A program made the translations under genes and the position numbers. From NCBI RefSeq assembly GCF_005845215.1, contig NZ_SPHO01000012.1, positions 62,001 through 126,000 on the forward strand: a DNA stretch of 64,000 nt, in the 5' to 3' direction. Positions 34,861-43,678 of this stretch are shown here, piece by piece; within the stretch, counting starts at the first letter, position 1; each line of letters starts with the position of its first letter. The stretch is from Clostridium sp. 1001271st1 H5. GTDB taxonomy: Bacteria > Bacillota > Clostridia > Lachnospirales > Lachnospiraceae. Below the pieces are notes generated by a model. It worked only from the letters and a program-made list of their open reading frames with translations, was not told the origin of the DNA and ran no database searches.

Positions 34861-37245
34861 ATGAATCGTGAGTTTGACAATGGATTTGATGAGGAAGAAG
34901 AGAGATTAAGAGGCCGCAGCAGGAAGCGCGATATAAGCGCGGGCGTTGGGGCTGATTCAGATACAACATCAAGGGGGCGCGCCAGGGGCAGCAGCCGTGA
35001 GCTGTATGGTACCGGTCCGGAGGGCCGCCCTGGTTTGGGCGGTGCGCCCAGACCCAGAACATCTGCTTCTGCTGACAGGGGTGCAGGCAGGACTGCTCCG
35101 GATGGACGCAGCCAGGGCTCTGCAGCCGGTGCAAGGCCCGGTGCGGGCGCACGTCCGCGCTATGGCGGAGAGGGGGCTTTGGAGCGCGCCTTGGCGGCGG
35201 GAAAAAATGGCGCCCGCAGTGCCTATGGGGGTGAGAGGATGGCGGAACGCCCCGCAGGCGCGGAGGGAAGGTACGGCCAGCGTCCGCGGTTTACGGGAGA
35301 AAATACGGCGGGCCGTTCCGGATATGCAGGGGGCAGGCAAGGGGAACGCCCCAGATTCACAGGCGACGGGCCTGACGGACGACCTGGTATCTCCGGAAGC
35401 AGACCGGGGGAACGCCCCAGATACACGGGGGAAGGCAAAGGGACCAGAACGGTATCAGGGAGTTTGGGAGACGGTGAGACCAACGGCCGCACATACAGCC
35501 GGTCCTACGGCAGGGCGGAAGACCTTGGCGCGGGCAAGGACAGGGATTCGTCCATGGGAAGGAACGGAGGCGGAACAGGCGGCCGCAGGGCGGCCAGGGA
35601 AGCAGCGGCAGCGGACCCGGCAGCGGCAGAGGTTAAGCACCGCCGCAAGATGATAATTGCATTTATCATACTGGAAGTCATATTTCTCCTGTGTATTGGT
35701 TTTTACAGGTACGCGCAAAATAAGATGAACCTGATTCAGCCCAGTGCGTTTAAACCGGGCCTGGTGACAAATCCTAACATAGACCAGGTAAAGGTAGAGG
35801 AGATGGAGGGTTACTGGACCATTGCACTCTTCGGCGTGGACAGCCGCAACAACTCAGTTGGAAAGGGCAATAACGCCGATGTTATCATCATATGCAATAT
35901 CGACCAGGGCAGCGGCGAGATTAAGCTTGTCAGCGTGTTCCGGGATACTTATCTGAGTATAAACGATAATGGGCTGTATAATAAGATAAACCAGGCTTAC
36001 TTCCTGGGCGGTCCTGAACAGGCGGTGGAAGCCCTGAACAGGAACCTGGACCTCCAGATAGATGATTTTGCCACCTTTAACTGGAAGGCAGTGGTGGATG
36101 CCGTCAATATTCTGGGCGGAGTGGATGTGGAGCTGAGCAAGGCTGAGTTTTACTATATCAATGCCTATATAACCGAGACAGTGGAGGCCACAGGCGTTGG
36201 TTCCTACCAGCTGAAGCAGGCAGGCCCCAACCATCTGGACGGTGTCCAGGCGGTTGCATATGCAAGGCTTCGTAAGATGGATACGGACTTTGCCAGAACA
36301 GAGCGCCAGCGGGAAATTATTGACCTCTGTTTCCAGAAGCTTAAGAAATCCGACTTTGCAGTGGTAAACAATGTCATGGAGGCAGTGTTCCCCCAGATTC
36401 TTTCCAGTGTCACGATTGACGATATTATACCGGCAGCCAGAAATCTGACCAAGTATACCATAGCGGATACCATGGGATTCCCGGCAGCCAGAAGCGACGC
36501 CAATATGGGCAAGAAGGGAGCCTGTGTCATTCCCCAGACACTGGAGAGCAATGTAACCCTTCTCCACCAGTTCCTGTTTGGGGATGAAAATTACCAGCCC
36601 AGTGATATGGTAAAGAAAATCAGCGCCAAGATATCCGCGGATACAGGCATGTACAACGAGGCCAAGCCAATCGACCATGTGGGTACAGACGGCGGGTACA
36701 TCCCCAAGCCCACCCAGGCGACCAAGGCAACGGAAAAAGAAGAAACCAAAGAGAATGAGTCTGAGAGCAGCACGTCAGAGACAGATGAGTCCATTATTGA
36801 CGGCGAGACGGATTTGGAGATAGAGACCGACGAGTTCGGCAATGAACTGGACCCGCCTGAGGATGATGATATATTCGGACGTCCGGGAGAAAGCAGCAGT
36901 TCCGGTACCGTTCATCCCGGCCGGCCTGGGGAAAGCAGCTCCGGCAGCATATTCCCGGGGGCAGAGACATCGGAAGGCGACCAGACAACCGGGCCGGGTG
37001 TAGGCACCTATCCGGGCCAGGACTCCACCAAGGCAACCAGCGCTGCCTATCCGGGAGCCACCAGGGCAACCACGGCCGCTTATCCGGGCAGTCAGGGTAC
37101 ATCCTCGGCCTATCCGGGCAGCCAGGGCACATCCTCAGCCTATCCGGGCAGCACCAAGGGCAGCACAGCGGCTTATCCGGGCAGCACAGCGGATGAATAC
37201 GTGCCCGAGGGACCAGGCTCTGTCATCATCGGGCCGGGAAATTAG
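34861..37245 (+). CDS. LytR-CpsA-Psr (LCP) glycopolymer ligase with extended disordered tails
   Basis: 794 residues, against 300-500 for usual LCP proteins. Residues 1-260 are Arg/Gly-rich and predicted cytoplasmic, with repeated GERPRFTGDG / GQRPRFTGEN / GERPRYTGEG units. A single membrane helix follows at about 262-282 (MIIAFIILEVIFLLCIGF). The LCP domain begins near 320 (WTIALFGVDSRNN) and keeps the key Arg in VSVFRDTYLSI, plus AVAYARLRKMDTDFARTERQ. The external tail is Ser/Thr/Glu-rich and ends with six AYPG units. LCP enzymes transfer lipid-linked polymer to peptidoglycan, so it fits as the last step of the cluster. Confidence 0.88.
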   Translation: MNREFDNGFDEEEERLRGRSRKRDISAGVGADSDTTSRGRARGSSRELYGTGPEGRPGLGGAPRPRTSASADRGAGRTAPDGRSQGSAAGARPGAGARPRYGGEGALERALAAGKNGARSAYGGERMAERPAGAEGRYGQRPRFTGENTAGRSGYAGGRQGERPRFTGDGPDGRPGISGSRPGERPRYTGEGKGTRTVSGSLGDGETNGRTYSRSYGRAEDLGAGKDRDSSMGRNGGGTGGRRAAREAAAADPAAAEVKHRRKMIIAFIILEVIFLLCIGFYRYAQNKMNLIQPSAFKPGLVTNPNIDQVKVEEMEGYWTIALFGVDSRNNSVGKGNNADVIIICNIDQGSGEIKLVSVFRDTYLSINDNGLYNKINQAYFLGGPEQAVEALNRNLDLQIDDFATFNWKAVVDAVNILGGVDVELSKAEFYYINAYITETVEATGVGSYQLKQAGPNHLDGVQAVAYARLRKMDTDFARTERQREIIDLCFQKLKKSDFAVVNNVMEAVFPQILSSVTIDDIIPAARNLTKYTIADTMGFPAARSDANMGKKGACVIPQTLESNVTLLHQFLFGDENYQPSDMVKKISAKISADTGMYNEAKPIDHVGTDGGYIPKPTQATKATEKEETKENESESSTSETDESIIDGETDLEIETDEFGNELDPPEDDDIFGRPGESSSSGTVHPGRPGESSSGSIFPGAETSEGDQTTGPGVGTYPGQDSTKATSAAYPGATRATTAAYPGSQGTSSAYPGSQGTSSAYPGSTKGSTAAYPGSTADEYVPEGPGSVIIGPGN

Positions 37246-37282
37246 TGTTAAAATAAAAGCAGCAGAATGAAGTCAGGAAACA

Positions 37283-37317
37283 GCCGGCAGGGATTACCAT
37301 ATCCTGCCGGCCTTTTT
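37283..37317 (+). terminator. Terminator of the LCP gene
   Basis: Perfect nine-base stem (GCCGGCAGG at 37283-37291, CCTGCCGGC at 37303-37311) followed by CTTTTT. It lies 38 bases past the stop and ends the glycopolymer cluster. Confidence 0.92.
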
Positions 37318-37409
37318 AGTCTTATATAATAAAATGGTCACACTTTTATCACAAATCATTGCTAAACTGTGTACAGAATCGGGAGATTACGTGAGAAAGG
37401 GGAATTACA

Positions 37410-38825
37410 ATGTACGACAACGACCAGAACTACGGGTGGAAGTCTTATGATAACCAGAGCTATGACAACAGGCAGTATGGAGGGGACCCGTACGGGAACC
37501 GTCCCCGCCCGGAGGATATGCCGCCCAAAAAGAAAAAAGGCGGTATCTTCAAAAAGGCAGCCCTGATTACGGCAGGGGCTCTTCTCTTTGGTACTGTCTC
37601 AGGGGCAGCCATGGTGGGAGTGAATGTGGCTGCATCCAGATTTATGGGAAACAGCGCGTCGGCATCTGCTGAGCCGGAAAAGAAGGAGGAGATACCAAAG
37701 GCCCAGACGGAAAGCCGGGATAACGGGCCGGGAGGCACTCCCCAGGGCGACGGAGGAAATCAGCAGGGCCAGAGAAACAATGGAAAGGCAGTGGCCGATG
37801 TATCCGATATAGTGGAGCAGGCCATGCCCACGGTGGTGGCAATCACCAGCACCGCAGTATACCAGAGCAATAATTTCGGCTATGGCTGGTTCTTCCGGGG
37901 AGGCCCCCAGACCTACGAGGTACCCAGCAGCGGTTCCGGAATCATTGTGGGTGAGAACGACAGGGAGCTTCTCATTGTGACCAATAACCATGTGGTGGAG
38001 GATTCCACCTCCCTGAAGGTGGCTTTTATTGACAATGAGGTGGTGGACGCAGCCATCAAGGGAACGGATGCAGAGACAGACCTGGCAGTCATTGCCGTGC
38101 CTCTGGAGCAGATTAAGGATGACACCAAGAGCAAGATTAAAGTGGCCAGACTGGGCAATTCCGATGAGCTGAAGGTTGGACAGGGCGTCATTGCCATCGG
38201 CAATGCGCTGGGCTACGGCCAGTCCGTGACAGTGGGTTATGTAAGCGCCCTTAACCGGGAGGTCAGGGTATCCAATACCAGCACCAGGGAGCTTCTGCAG
38301 ACCGATGCGGCCATCAATCCGGGCAACAGCGGAGGCGCTCTTCTCAATATGAAGGGAGAGGTTATAGGTATCAATGCCGCTAAGTATTCCTCCACAGAGG
38401 TGGAGGGAATCGGCTATGCCATTCCCATTTCCAAAGCAGAGGATATCATGAATCAGCTCATGAACCGCAGAACCATGAATCCGGTGGAGGAAGCAAAGAG
38501 GGGTTATCTGGGCATACAGGGGACCAGTGTGGACGAGGAATCCGCGGCAGCCTTTGGAATGCCAAGAGGCGTTTATGTATACAAGATACTGGAGGAAGGA
38601 GCTGCAGCCCAGTCAGACCTGAGGGAAAAGGATATCATCACTAAGGTGGACGGCCAAAGCGTCAGGAACATGACGGATTTGCAGGAGCTTTTGTCCTGCT
38701 ATGAGATGGGAGAGCAGATTGACCTGACGGTTCAGACCCAAAAGGATGGGGAATACCAGGAAAGGACAGTCTCCATTACCCTGAAAGCCATGCCCCAGGA
38801 GAATACGGAAAACGCGGCCCAATAA
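37410..38825 (+). CDS. HtrA/DegP-type membrane-anchored serine protease
   Basis: 471 residues. A Tyr/Asn/Gln-rich cytoplasmic N-terminus, one membrane helix at about 49-72, a Gly/Gln-rich linker, the trypsin-like domain with catalytic triad H194 (VTNNHVVED), D224 (TDLAVIAV) and S307 (INPGNSGGAL), and a C-terminal PDZ domain (GYLGIQGTSVDEE through DIITKVDGQSVRNM). It degrades or refolds damaged exported proteins. The start has AAAGGGGAATTACA upstream. A single gene with a terminator on each side. Confidence 0.94.
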   Translation: MYDNDQNYGWKSYDNQSYDNRQYGGDPYGNRPRPEDMPPKKKKGGIFKKAALITAGALLFGTVSGAAMVGVNVAASRFMGNSASASAEPEKKEEIPKAQTESRDNGPGGTPQGDGGNQQGQRNNGKAVADVSDIVEQAMPTVVAITSTAVYQSNNFGYGWFFRGGPQTYEVPSSGSGIIVGENDRELLIVTNNHVVEDSTSLKVAFIDNEVVDAAIKGTDAETDLAVIAVPLEQIKDDTKSKIKVARLGNSDELKVGQGVIAIGNALGYGQSVTVGYVSALNREVRVSNTSTRELLQTDAAINPGNSGGALLNMKGEVIGINAAKYSSTEVEGIGYAIPISKAEDIMNQLMNRRTMNPVEEAKRGYLGIQGTSVDEESAAAFGMPRGVYVYKILEEGAAAQSDLREKDIITKVDGQSVRNMTDLQELLSCYEMGEQIDLTVQTQKDGEYQERTVSITLKAMPQENTENAAQ

Positions 38826-38854
38826 CTTAAATTTTTCAAAACAATTATGAAATG

Positions 38855-38886
38855 AAAATGCTTCCTCTTGTTTGGGGAAGCATTTT
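38855..38886 (+). terminator. Terminator of the HtrA gene
   Basis: Perfect 11-base stem (AAAATGCTTCC at 38855-38865, GGAAGCATTTT at 38876-38886). It lies 30 bases after the stop codon. The T-rich 3' arm supplies the U tract. Confidence 0.85.
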
Positions 38887-38954
38887 GTTATATACTTTAC
38901 GTTAAGCGGCGGGAAGACGGCCCGGCACGCCCTTTAACAGAGAGGAGAACTGAC

Positions 38955-40388
38955 TTGGACGAGAAAGATTATACCCGGGATGCGGAGACATCCGGCCAGG
39001 GTGAAGATAAAGACAAACAGAAGGAAGAGGACCGCTACGAGAAGGTGTGTTACATGTGCCGCCGGCCTGAGAGCAAGGCCGGACCCATGATATCCATGCC
39101 CGGCGGCATGAATCTCTGTCATGACTGTATGCAGAAGGCCTTTGATTCCGTTACAAAGGGGGGCATGGATTTTTCCAAACTGCCCAATATGCCCTATATG
39201 AATATGAACCTTAACGACCTGAACATGACGCCTCCCGCAGTGGAGATTCCCAAGAAGCAGAAAATCAAGAAAAAGGCAAAGGAACAGCCGGTCCTGACCA
39301 TGAAGGATATACCGGCGCCCCATGTCATCAAGGCCAGCCTGGATGAATACGTAATCGGCCAGGAGAAGGCCAAGAAGGTAATGGCGGTGGCTGTATATAA
39401 CCATTATAAAAGGGCGTTTCTGGACCATCCGTCCGGGGATGAGGCCGGGGAGAATGCAGAAGCGGATAAGAGCGTTGTCATTGAGAAGTCCAATATACTG
39501 ATGATTGGACCCACAGGAAGCGGAAAGACCTACCTGGTTAAGACGCTGGCCAGGCTTCTGGACGTGCCGCTGGCCATTGCCGACGCCACTTCCCTGACAG
39601 AGGCCGGTTATATCGGCGACGATATAGAGAGTGTGGTATCCAAGCTTCTGGCTGCTGCTGATAACGATGTGGAGCGGGCACAGAGAGGAATCATATTCAT
39701 CGATGAGATTGACAAGATTGCCAAGAAGAAACAGACCAATACCAGAGATGTAAGCGGCGAGTCCGTACAGCAGGAGCTTCTCAAGCTGCTGGAGGGAAGC
39801 ACTGTGGAGGTGCCGGTGGGCTCCAACCAGAAGAATGCCATGACACCCATGGCAACCGTGAACACGGATAACATTCTGTTTATCTGCGGCGGCGCCTTCC
39901 CTGACCTGGAGGAAATCATCAAGGAACGTTTGATGAAGAAAACCACCATGGGCTTTGGCTCTATCCTGAAGGATACATATGACAAGGACCCGGATATACT
40001 GGGCCAGGTGACCAATGAAGATTTGCGGACCTTTGGCATGATTCCCGAGTTCCTGGGCAGGCTTCCCGTGACAGTGACCCTGCAGGGGCTTACGGAGGAT
40101 ATGATGGTGCGTATCCTGAAAGAGCCGAAGAATGCCATCACCAAGCAGTACGAACGTCTGCTGGAGATGGATGAGGTACGGCTGGTCTTTGAGGATGAGG
40201 CCCTTAAGTGGATTGCCGGCGAAGCCATCAAGAGAGGGACCGGGGCCAGGGCCCTTAGGGCTATCCTGGAGGAATTCATGCTGGATATCATGTATGAGAT
40301 TCCCAAGGACCCCAATATAGGCTCTGTGGTTGTCACCCGTCCCTATCTGGAAAAAAGCGGCGGACCATTGATACGGATGCGGGGATGA
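38955..40388 (+). CDS. clpX: ATP-dependent Clp protease ATP-binding subunit ClpX
   Basis: AAA+ unfoldase, 477 residues from a TTG start at 38955 with AGAGGAGAAC upstream; an ATG in frame at 38868 lies in the terminator of htrA. A charged 25-residue lead precedes the zinc finger (C32, C35, C55, C58), then a Met/Asn-rich linker, Walker A GPTGSGKTYL at about 185, pore loop AGYIGDDIES, Walker B GIIFIDEIDKIA, and the ClpP-docking loop as MGF in KKTTMGFGS. The usual ClpX has IGF or LGF there, and about 420-430 residues. No clpP is adjacent. It may be the housekeeping ClpX or a paralogue. Confidence 0.88.
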   Translation: MDEKDYTRDAETSGQGEDKDKQKEEDRYEKVCYMCRRPESKAGPMISMPGGMNLCHDCMQKAFDSVTKGGMDFSKLPNMPYMNMNLNDLNMTPPAVEIPKKQKIKKKAKEQPVLTMKDIPAPHVIKASLDEYVIGQEKAKKVMAVAVYNHYKRAFLDHPSGDEAGENAEADKSVVIEKSNILMIGPTGSGKTYLVKTLARLLDVPLAIADATSLTEAGYIGDDIESVVSKLLAAADNDVERAQRGIIFIDEIDKIAKKKQTNTRDVSGESVQQELLKLLEGSTVEVPVGSNQKNAMTPMATVNTDNILFICGGAFPDLEEIIKERLMKKTTMGFGSILKDTYDKDPDILGQVTNEDLRTFGMIPEFLGRLPVTVTLQGLTEDMMVRILKEPKNAITKQYERLLEMDEVRLVFEDEALKWIAGEAIKRGTGARALRAILEEFMLDIMYEIPKDPNIGSVVVTRPYLEKSGGPLIRMRG

Positions 40389-40433
40389 TTTATTTTTCGG
40401 TGGGCGGGAATCGGTTTCCTGATGCGCCTTGTA

Positions 40434-42185
40434 TCATTCCCAGATGCGCCGGAATGTTTCGTATAAATCCAGTGCTCCATACCCCCATTCTTCATTGGGG
40501 TAGCGGAGCGCTGGATTTCTTTTTGCACCCCGGATTAAATAAGATTTTACAGATGCCTGGCTCATGGTAATCTGGTTGCCTTCCACGATTCCCCAGCTAT
40601 AGAGGCTGGCCACAGCGCCTGCCACATGGGCGGCAGCAACAGAGGTGCCGCTGCGGGTTGTCATGGGGACAGAGCCATTGCCCCTGCGTCCCAGGGATGG
40701 GCCCATCACATTGACGCCGGGAGCTGCCAGCTCCGGTTTTACGATGCCGGAGGGAGTGAAGCCGCGGCTGGAATGGATGTAGATGCTGTTGTTCAGGTGG
40801 TTGTATGCCCCCACTGTAATGGGGGCTGCGGTATTTCCGGGCAGGGTAATGGTGGTGTCGGGGGTGGGACGCAGAAATACGGTTTCATCCGATATCAGTC
40901 CTTCAGAGGGCAGCCACATATGAAATTCGCCTGTAAAATACTGGGTATTATAGACCCGCACCTTCCATATGCCGGCCACCGGATTTTTAAAACGCATGAA
41001 TATCAGCTGTTTTCCGGCGCCGGTTTCAATGAGCTGGTAATTAACCGTGATGACGGTTGGCTCCAGAAGAAAAGGGATAGAGGTTTCATTCCTGGCTATA
41101 ATAGGAATGCGGGAGATGGTTTCCCCGCTTGGCGAGATGAATCCCACGGAATAGGTGTCGGCAGTGGAAGCCCATAGCTCCAGGGAAAAACCCCGCCCGG
41201 ATTCCTCCGGTCCCACCCGGATTTCCACGTCGTCCCATTCGCGTCCGGCCGGAATGGTGCCGAAATAGTGGTGGGCGCGGCCTGTCTCGTTGCCTGCGGC
41301 AATGACCGCGGCCCGGCCAAGGAACCGGCTGGCATCCTGGACAACGCCGCTTAAGGGTGAGGTACCCTCGTGGCTTCCCAGGTTGGAGCCCAGGGCTATA
41401 AGGATGATTAAGGGGCGGCTGAGGCGGAAGGCAGCCACCCTCAGATATTTGATTCCCATCATGATATCATTTTCCTGGTAAGCATCCGCTTCCTGGCTCA
41501 CAAGATAGAAATCCCGGAGATAGCGTTTGGCTTGTTTCAGTTTGACCACCACCAGTTCGCACTCCGGCGCAGCGCCCGTGAAGTCCTGCTCCGGCAGGGA
41601 GGTGCCGGCTGCAATTCCGGCCAGGAAGGTGCCGTGCCCGTTGGTGTCCGTGGAGGGTACCAGGTCAAGGGGGGAATCGGAGGCCAGGGCTTCATTGATT
41701 TGTTCCCTGGTGAATTCAGTGCCATAGGAGGCGCCGCTGAGTTCATAATAGGCCGGCACTCCGGATGGGACTGCATCCGCTCCTGCGGGGATGCTCTGGT
41801 CCCACAGCCCCACGATTCGGGTAGAGCCGTCGGAATAACGGAATAAGGGGTTGGTATAGTCAATGCCGGTATCCACGATGCCGATAAGGGTTCCGCGTCC
41901 CCTGTTTCCCAGGGCCGGCGCGGCAAAGGTGGTGAGTATGCCGGAGGCCTCCATGCTGGAACTGTCCAGGAGGGAAAAAAGCCCGGGCACCGTATAGTAG
42001 CTGTATCGGGCCAGGGAAATGGGGGTTACGGTATCCAGAGGAGTGTAGATGATACTGTATTCATCGTTCACATAATCCATACAGGGAATATCGGCCGGGT
42101 CGCCGATTATCTGCTGCTGGCTTCCTATCCTGTATATGAAATCAGCAATATTTTCGTCGGCGGAATTAAATGGGCAGTCTGCCAT
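40434..42185 (-). CDS. S8 family peptidase (subtilase), leaderless, Csp-like
   Basis: 583 residues with an intact catalytic triad: D105 (IGIVDTGIDY), H184 (DTNGHGTFLAGI) and S515 (TRSGTSVAAAHVAGA). A domain of about 270 residues is inserted between His and Ser (RIPIIARNETSIPF, FHMWLPSEGL), resembling the jelly-roll of clostridial Csp germination proteases. There is no signal peptide. The first 60 residues could be a propeptide (ENIADFIYRIGSQQQII). The family includes SleC-processing CspB and pseudoprotease germinant receptors; this one looks catalytically competent. Monocistronic and convergent with clpX. Confidence 0.9.
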   Translation of the reverse strand: MADCPFNSADENIADFIYRIGSQQQIIGDPADIPCMDYVNDEYSIIYTPLDTVTPISLARYSYYTVPGLFSLLDSSSMEASGILTTFAAPALGNRGRGTLIGIVDTGIDYTNPLFRYSDGSTRIVGLWDQSIPAGADAVPSGVPAYYELSGASYGTEFTREQINEALASDSPLDLVPSTDTNGHGTFLAGIAAGTSLPEQDFTGAAPECELVVVKLKQAKRYLRDFYLVSQEADAYQENDIMMGIKYLRVAAFRLSRPLIILIALGSNLGSHEGTSPLSGVVQDASRFLGRAAVIAAGNETGRAHHYFGTIPAGREWDDVEIRVGPEESGRGFSLELWASTADTYSVGFISPSGETISRIPIIARNETSIPFLLEPTVITVNYQLIETGAGKQLIFMRFKNPVAGIWKVRVYNTQYFTGEFHMWLPSEGLISDETVFLRPTPDTTITLPGNTAAPITVGAYNHLNNSIYIHSSRGFTPSGIVKPELAAPGVNVMGPSLGRRGNGSVPMTTRSGTSVAAAHVAGAVASLYSWGIVEGNQITMSQASVKSYLIRGAKRNPALRYPNEEWGYGALDLYETFRRIWE

Positions 42186-42303
42186 GGCACACCTCGGTCA
42201 GGATATTTGTTATAGTATATGCTGGAAATCAGAAACCTTTCACTGGACGGGGGTGTGAAACCATAGTAAAATGGAATAAAAGGGTGGAAAGGAAGGCGAA
42301 TCT

Positions 42304-42789
42304 ATGATTTATGGCTGGATAATAGGCGGGCTGGCTGCCCTGGACCTGGGGGTCAAAAGTGTGGTGGAGGGCCAGGAGGATGACACGTTTCCAAGGGAGC
42401 TGCCGTCTGCCAAAGGTTTTATAAAGCTGCATAAGAACCATAACAGCGGTTTTCCCTTCGGATTTATGAAGGAAAGGCCGGAACTGGTAAAGGGCATTCC
42501 GCTGATGGTGATATCTGCCATGGCCGGAGCCCTGGCAGCCATGATGCCGGATAAGGGCAAAACCGGGGAAAAGCTGGGCTTGTCCCTTGTGATGGGAGGC
42601 GCCCTAAGCAATCTGTATGACCGCGTGGTGCGGGGATATGTGGTGGATTATTTCACCATAGAATGGAAATCCCTTAAGAAGGTGGTGTTTAATCTGGGGG
42701 ACATGTTCGTGTTCCTGGGAAGCGCTGTCTTTGTGCTGGCCCAGGCCGTAAAGAGCCTGGAAGAGTCAGGGATGAAGAAGAAAAAATAA
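42304..42789 (+). CDS. Signal peptidase II family protein, divergent
   Basis: 161 residues, about four membrane segments. LspA landmarks can be seen in order: LDLGVKSVV (first-helix D-x3-K), KNHNSGFPFGF (N-x-G-x-x-FG), LSNLYDRVVRGYVVDYF (first catalytic Asp in GYVVDYF) and VFNLGDMFVFLG (second catalytic Asp, normally FNxAD). It would cleave prolipoprotein signal peptides in the membrane. Loop regions differ from textbook LspA, so it may be a second copy specialised for other substrates. The ATG follows GGAAGGCGAATCT. Confidence 0.82.
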   Translation: MIYGWIIGGLAALDLGVKSVVEGQEDDTFPRELPSAKGFIKLHKNHNSGFPFGFMKERPELVKGIPLMVISAMAGALAAMMPDKGKTGEKLGLSLVMGGALSNLYDRVVRGYVVDYFTIEWKSLKKVVFNLGDMFVFLGSAVFVLAQAVKSLEESGMKKKK

Positions 42790-42817
42790 GGCTGGCGGCA
42801 AGCCGCCGGACGGAAGA

Positions 42818-42875
42818 AAAGAGAGAATGCCCGGTTTCCATGGCCATGACTGGAAGCAGGCATTCTCTCTTTAAA
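42818..42875. terminator. Bidirectional terminator between convergent genes
   Basis: Perfect 14-base stem (AAAGAGAGAATGCC at 42818-42831, GGCATTCTCTCTTT at 42859-42872), with A-rich and T-rich flanks usable from both strands. It separates the LspA-like gene from the minus-strand membrane protein. Confidence 0.88.
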
Positions 42876-42878
42876 ACA

Positions 42879-43238
42879 TTAACTGAGCATTCCTCCTATG
42901 GTTCCCCCCAGCGCGCATATGCCCATGACAGTGACGGAGCGTTCCATATCAATGGCAGACCCCATGTTCATGGCCCAGGACACAGCAAAAAGTACCAGGA
43001 AGTACAGGAGGCCGGACAGCAGCCCCCAGAAGAACCGGCGCTGCCGGATGCGTTTGCCTGCCAGGAAACCGCCGGATAAGCAGGTCAGCAAATATACGGC
43101 ATACACCATCAGGTTCACCTGTCCCTCTTTCAGACGCAGCTTATAGAGGGCAAATGCCAGGGCAGCCAGGAGGATTCCGGACAGCACATAGGAGATGAGC
43201 AGGGAGCGGAGCATGGGCTTCACAATTCCATTTTCCAT
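42879..43238 (-). CDS. TIGR04086-type small membrane protein
   Basis: 119 residues with four predicted membrane helices (LLISYVLSGILLAALAFALY, LMVYAVYLLTCLSGGFLAG, FFWGLLSGLLYFLVLFAVS and the terminal VMGICALGGTIGGML). Length, topology and the position beside the SCIFF genes match the TIGR04086 family of Clostridia. Function unknown; conservation of the neighbourhood suggests a link to SCIFF or protein export. It is divergent from scfA, with AGGAGAAC before the ATG. Confidence 0.8.
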   Translation of the reverse strand: MENGIVKPMLRSLLISYVLSGILLAALAFALYKLRLKEGQVNLMVYAVYLLTCLSGGFLAGKRIRQRRFFWGLLSGLLYFLVLFAVSWAMNMGSAIDMERSVTVMGICALGGTIGGMLS

Positions 43239-43320
43239 ATATTGTTCTCCTTTTGAAAGAATCTATGTTGCAGTATATTCCCGGAGGAGCCTTTAATATG
43301 ACAAACCTTTGAAAATACCG

Positions 43321-43349
43321 TTGCAAGGGACTTTAACCTGTGTTATAAT
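43321..43349 (+). promoter_or_regulatory. Promoter of the SCIFF genes
   Basis: TTGCAA (43321-43326), 17-base spacer, TATAAT (43344-43349), a near-consensus sigma-A promoter 60 bases upstream of scfA. Confidence 0.8.
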
Positions 43350-43408
43350 TTCAAGGAATTATAAGTTCATATAATTAATAAAATTAAATGAATAGGAGGT
43401 GCCGTAGT

Positions 43409-43555
43409 ATGAAGCACGTTAAGACATTGAATACCAATACCTTAAAGGATACAATGAAGAAGGGCGGATGCGGCGAGTGCCAGACTTCCTGCCAGTCAGC
43501 CTGCAAGACATCCTGTACAGTAGGAAACCAGAGCTGCGAGAACGCTAACCGCTAA
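43409..43555 (+). CDS. scfA: SCIFF six-cysteine peptide precursor
   Basis: A 48-residue peptide. It starts MKHVKTLNTNTLKDTMKKGG, the leader-like half, and carries six Cys at 21, 24, 28, 32, 36 and 43 (GECQTSCQSACKTSCTVGNQ region). This is the Six-Cysteines-In-Forty-Five peptide near-universal in Clostridia; the maturase introduces a thioether bridge from a Cys to a Thr (ranthipeptide class). The ATG has AATAGGAGGTGCC upstream. A hairpin and the maturase gene follow. The biological job of the mature peptide is not established. Confidence 0.95.
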   Translation: MKHVKTLNTNTLKDTMKKGGCGECQTSCQSACKTSCTVGNQSCENANR

Positions 43556-43593
43556 TCGCCGGTCAGAAGAGATACATACAGGAAATTGGTCGT

Positions 43594-43626
43594 AAGCCCC
43601 TATGGTCGATGGGATTATAGGGGCTT
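43594..43626 (+). terminator. Stem-loop between SCIFF and its maturase (attenuator-like)
   Basis: Perfect nine-base stem AAGCCCCTA (43594-43602) and TAGGGGCTT (43618-43626) with a 15-base loop and only TTT at the end. This probably gives partial termination or mRNA protection, so the precursor is made in excess of the maturase. Confidence 0.65.
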
Positions 43627-43678
43627 TACCATGCACAGGATTTGGGGCCGGCGGCCCTTAGAAAGAGAGAGTAGATTC

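Noticed and set aside
35270-35450. Repeated DNA that could suggest a CRISPR or satellite
   Set aside because: The repeats are in frame inside the LCP gene and encode GERPRFTG units; no spacers or cas genes exist in the window.
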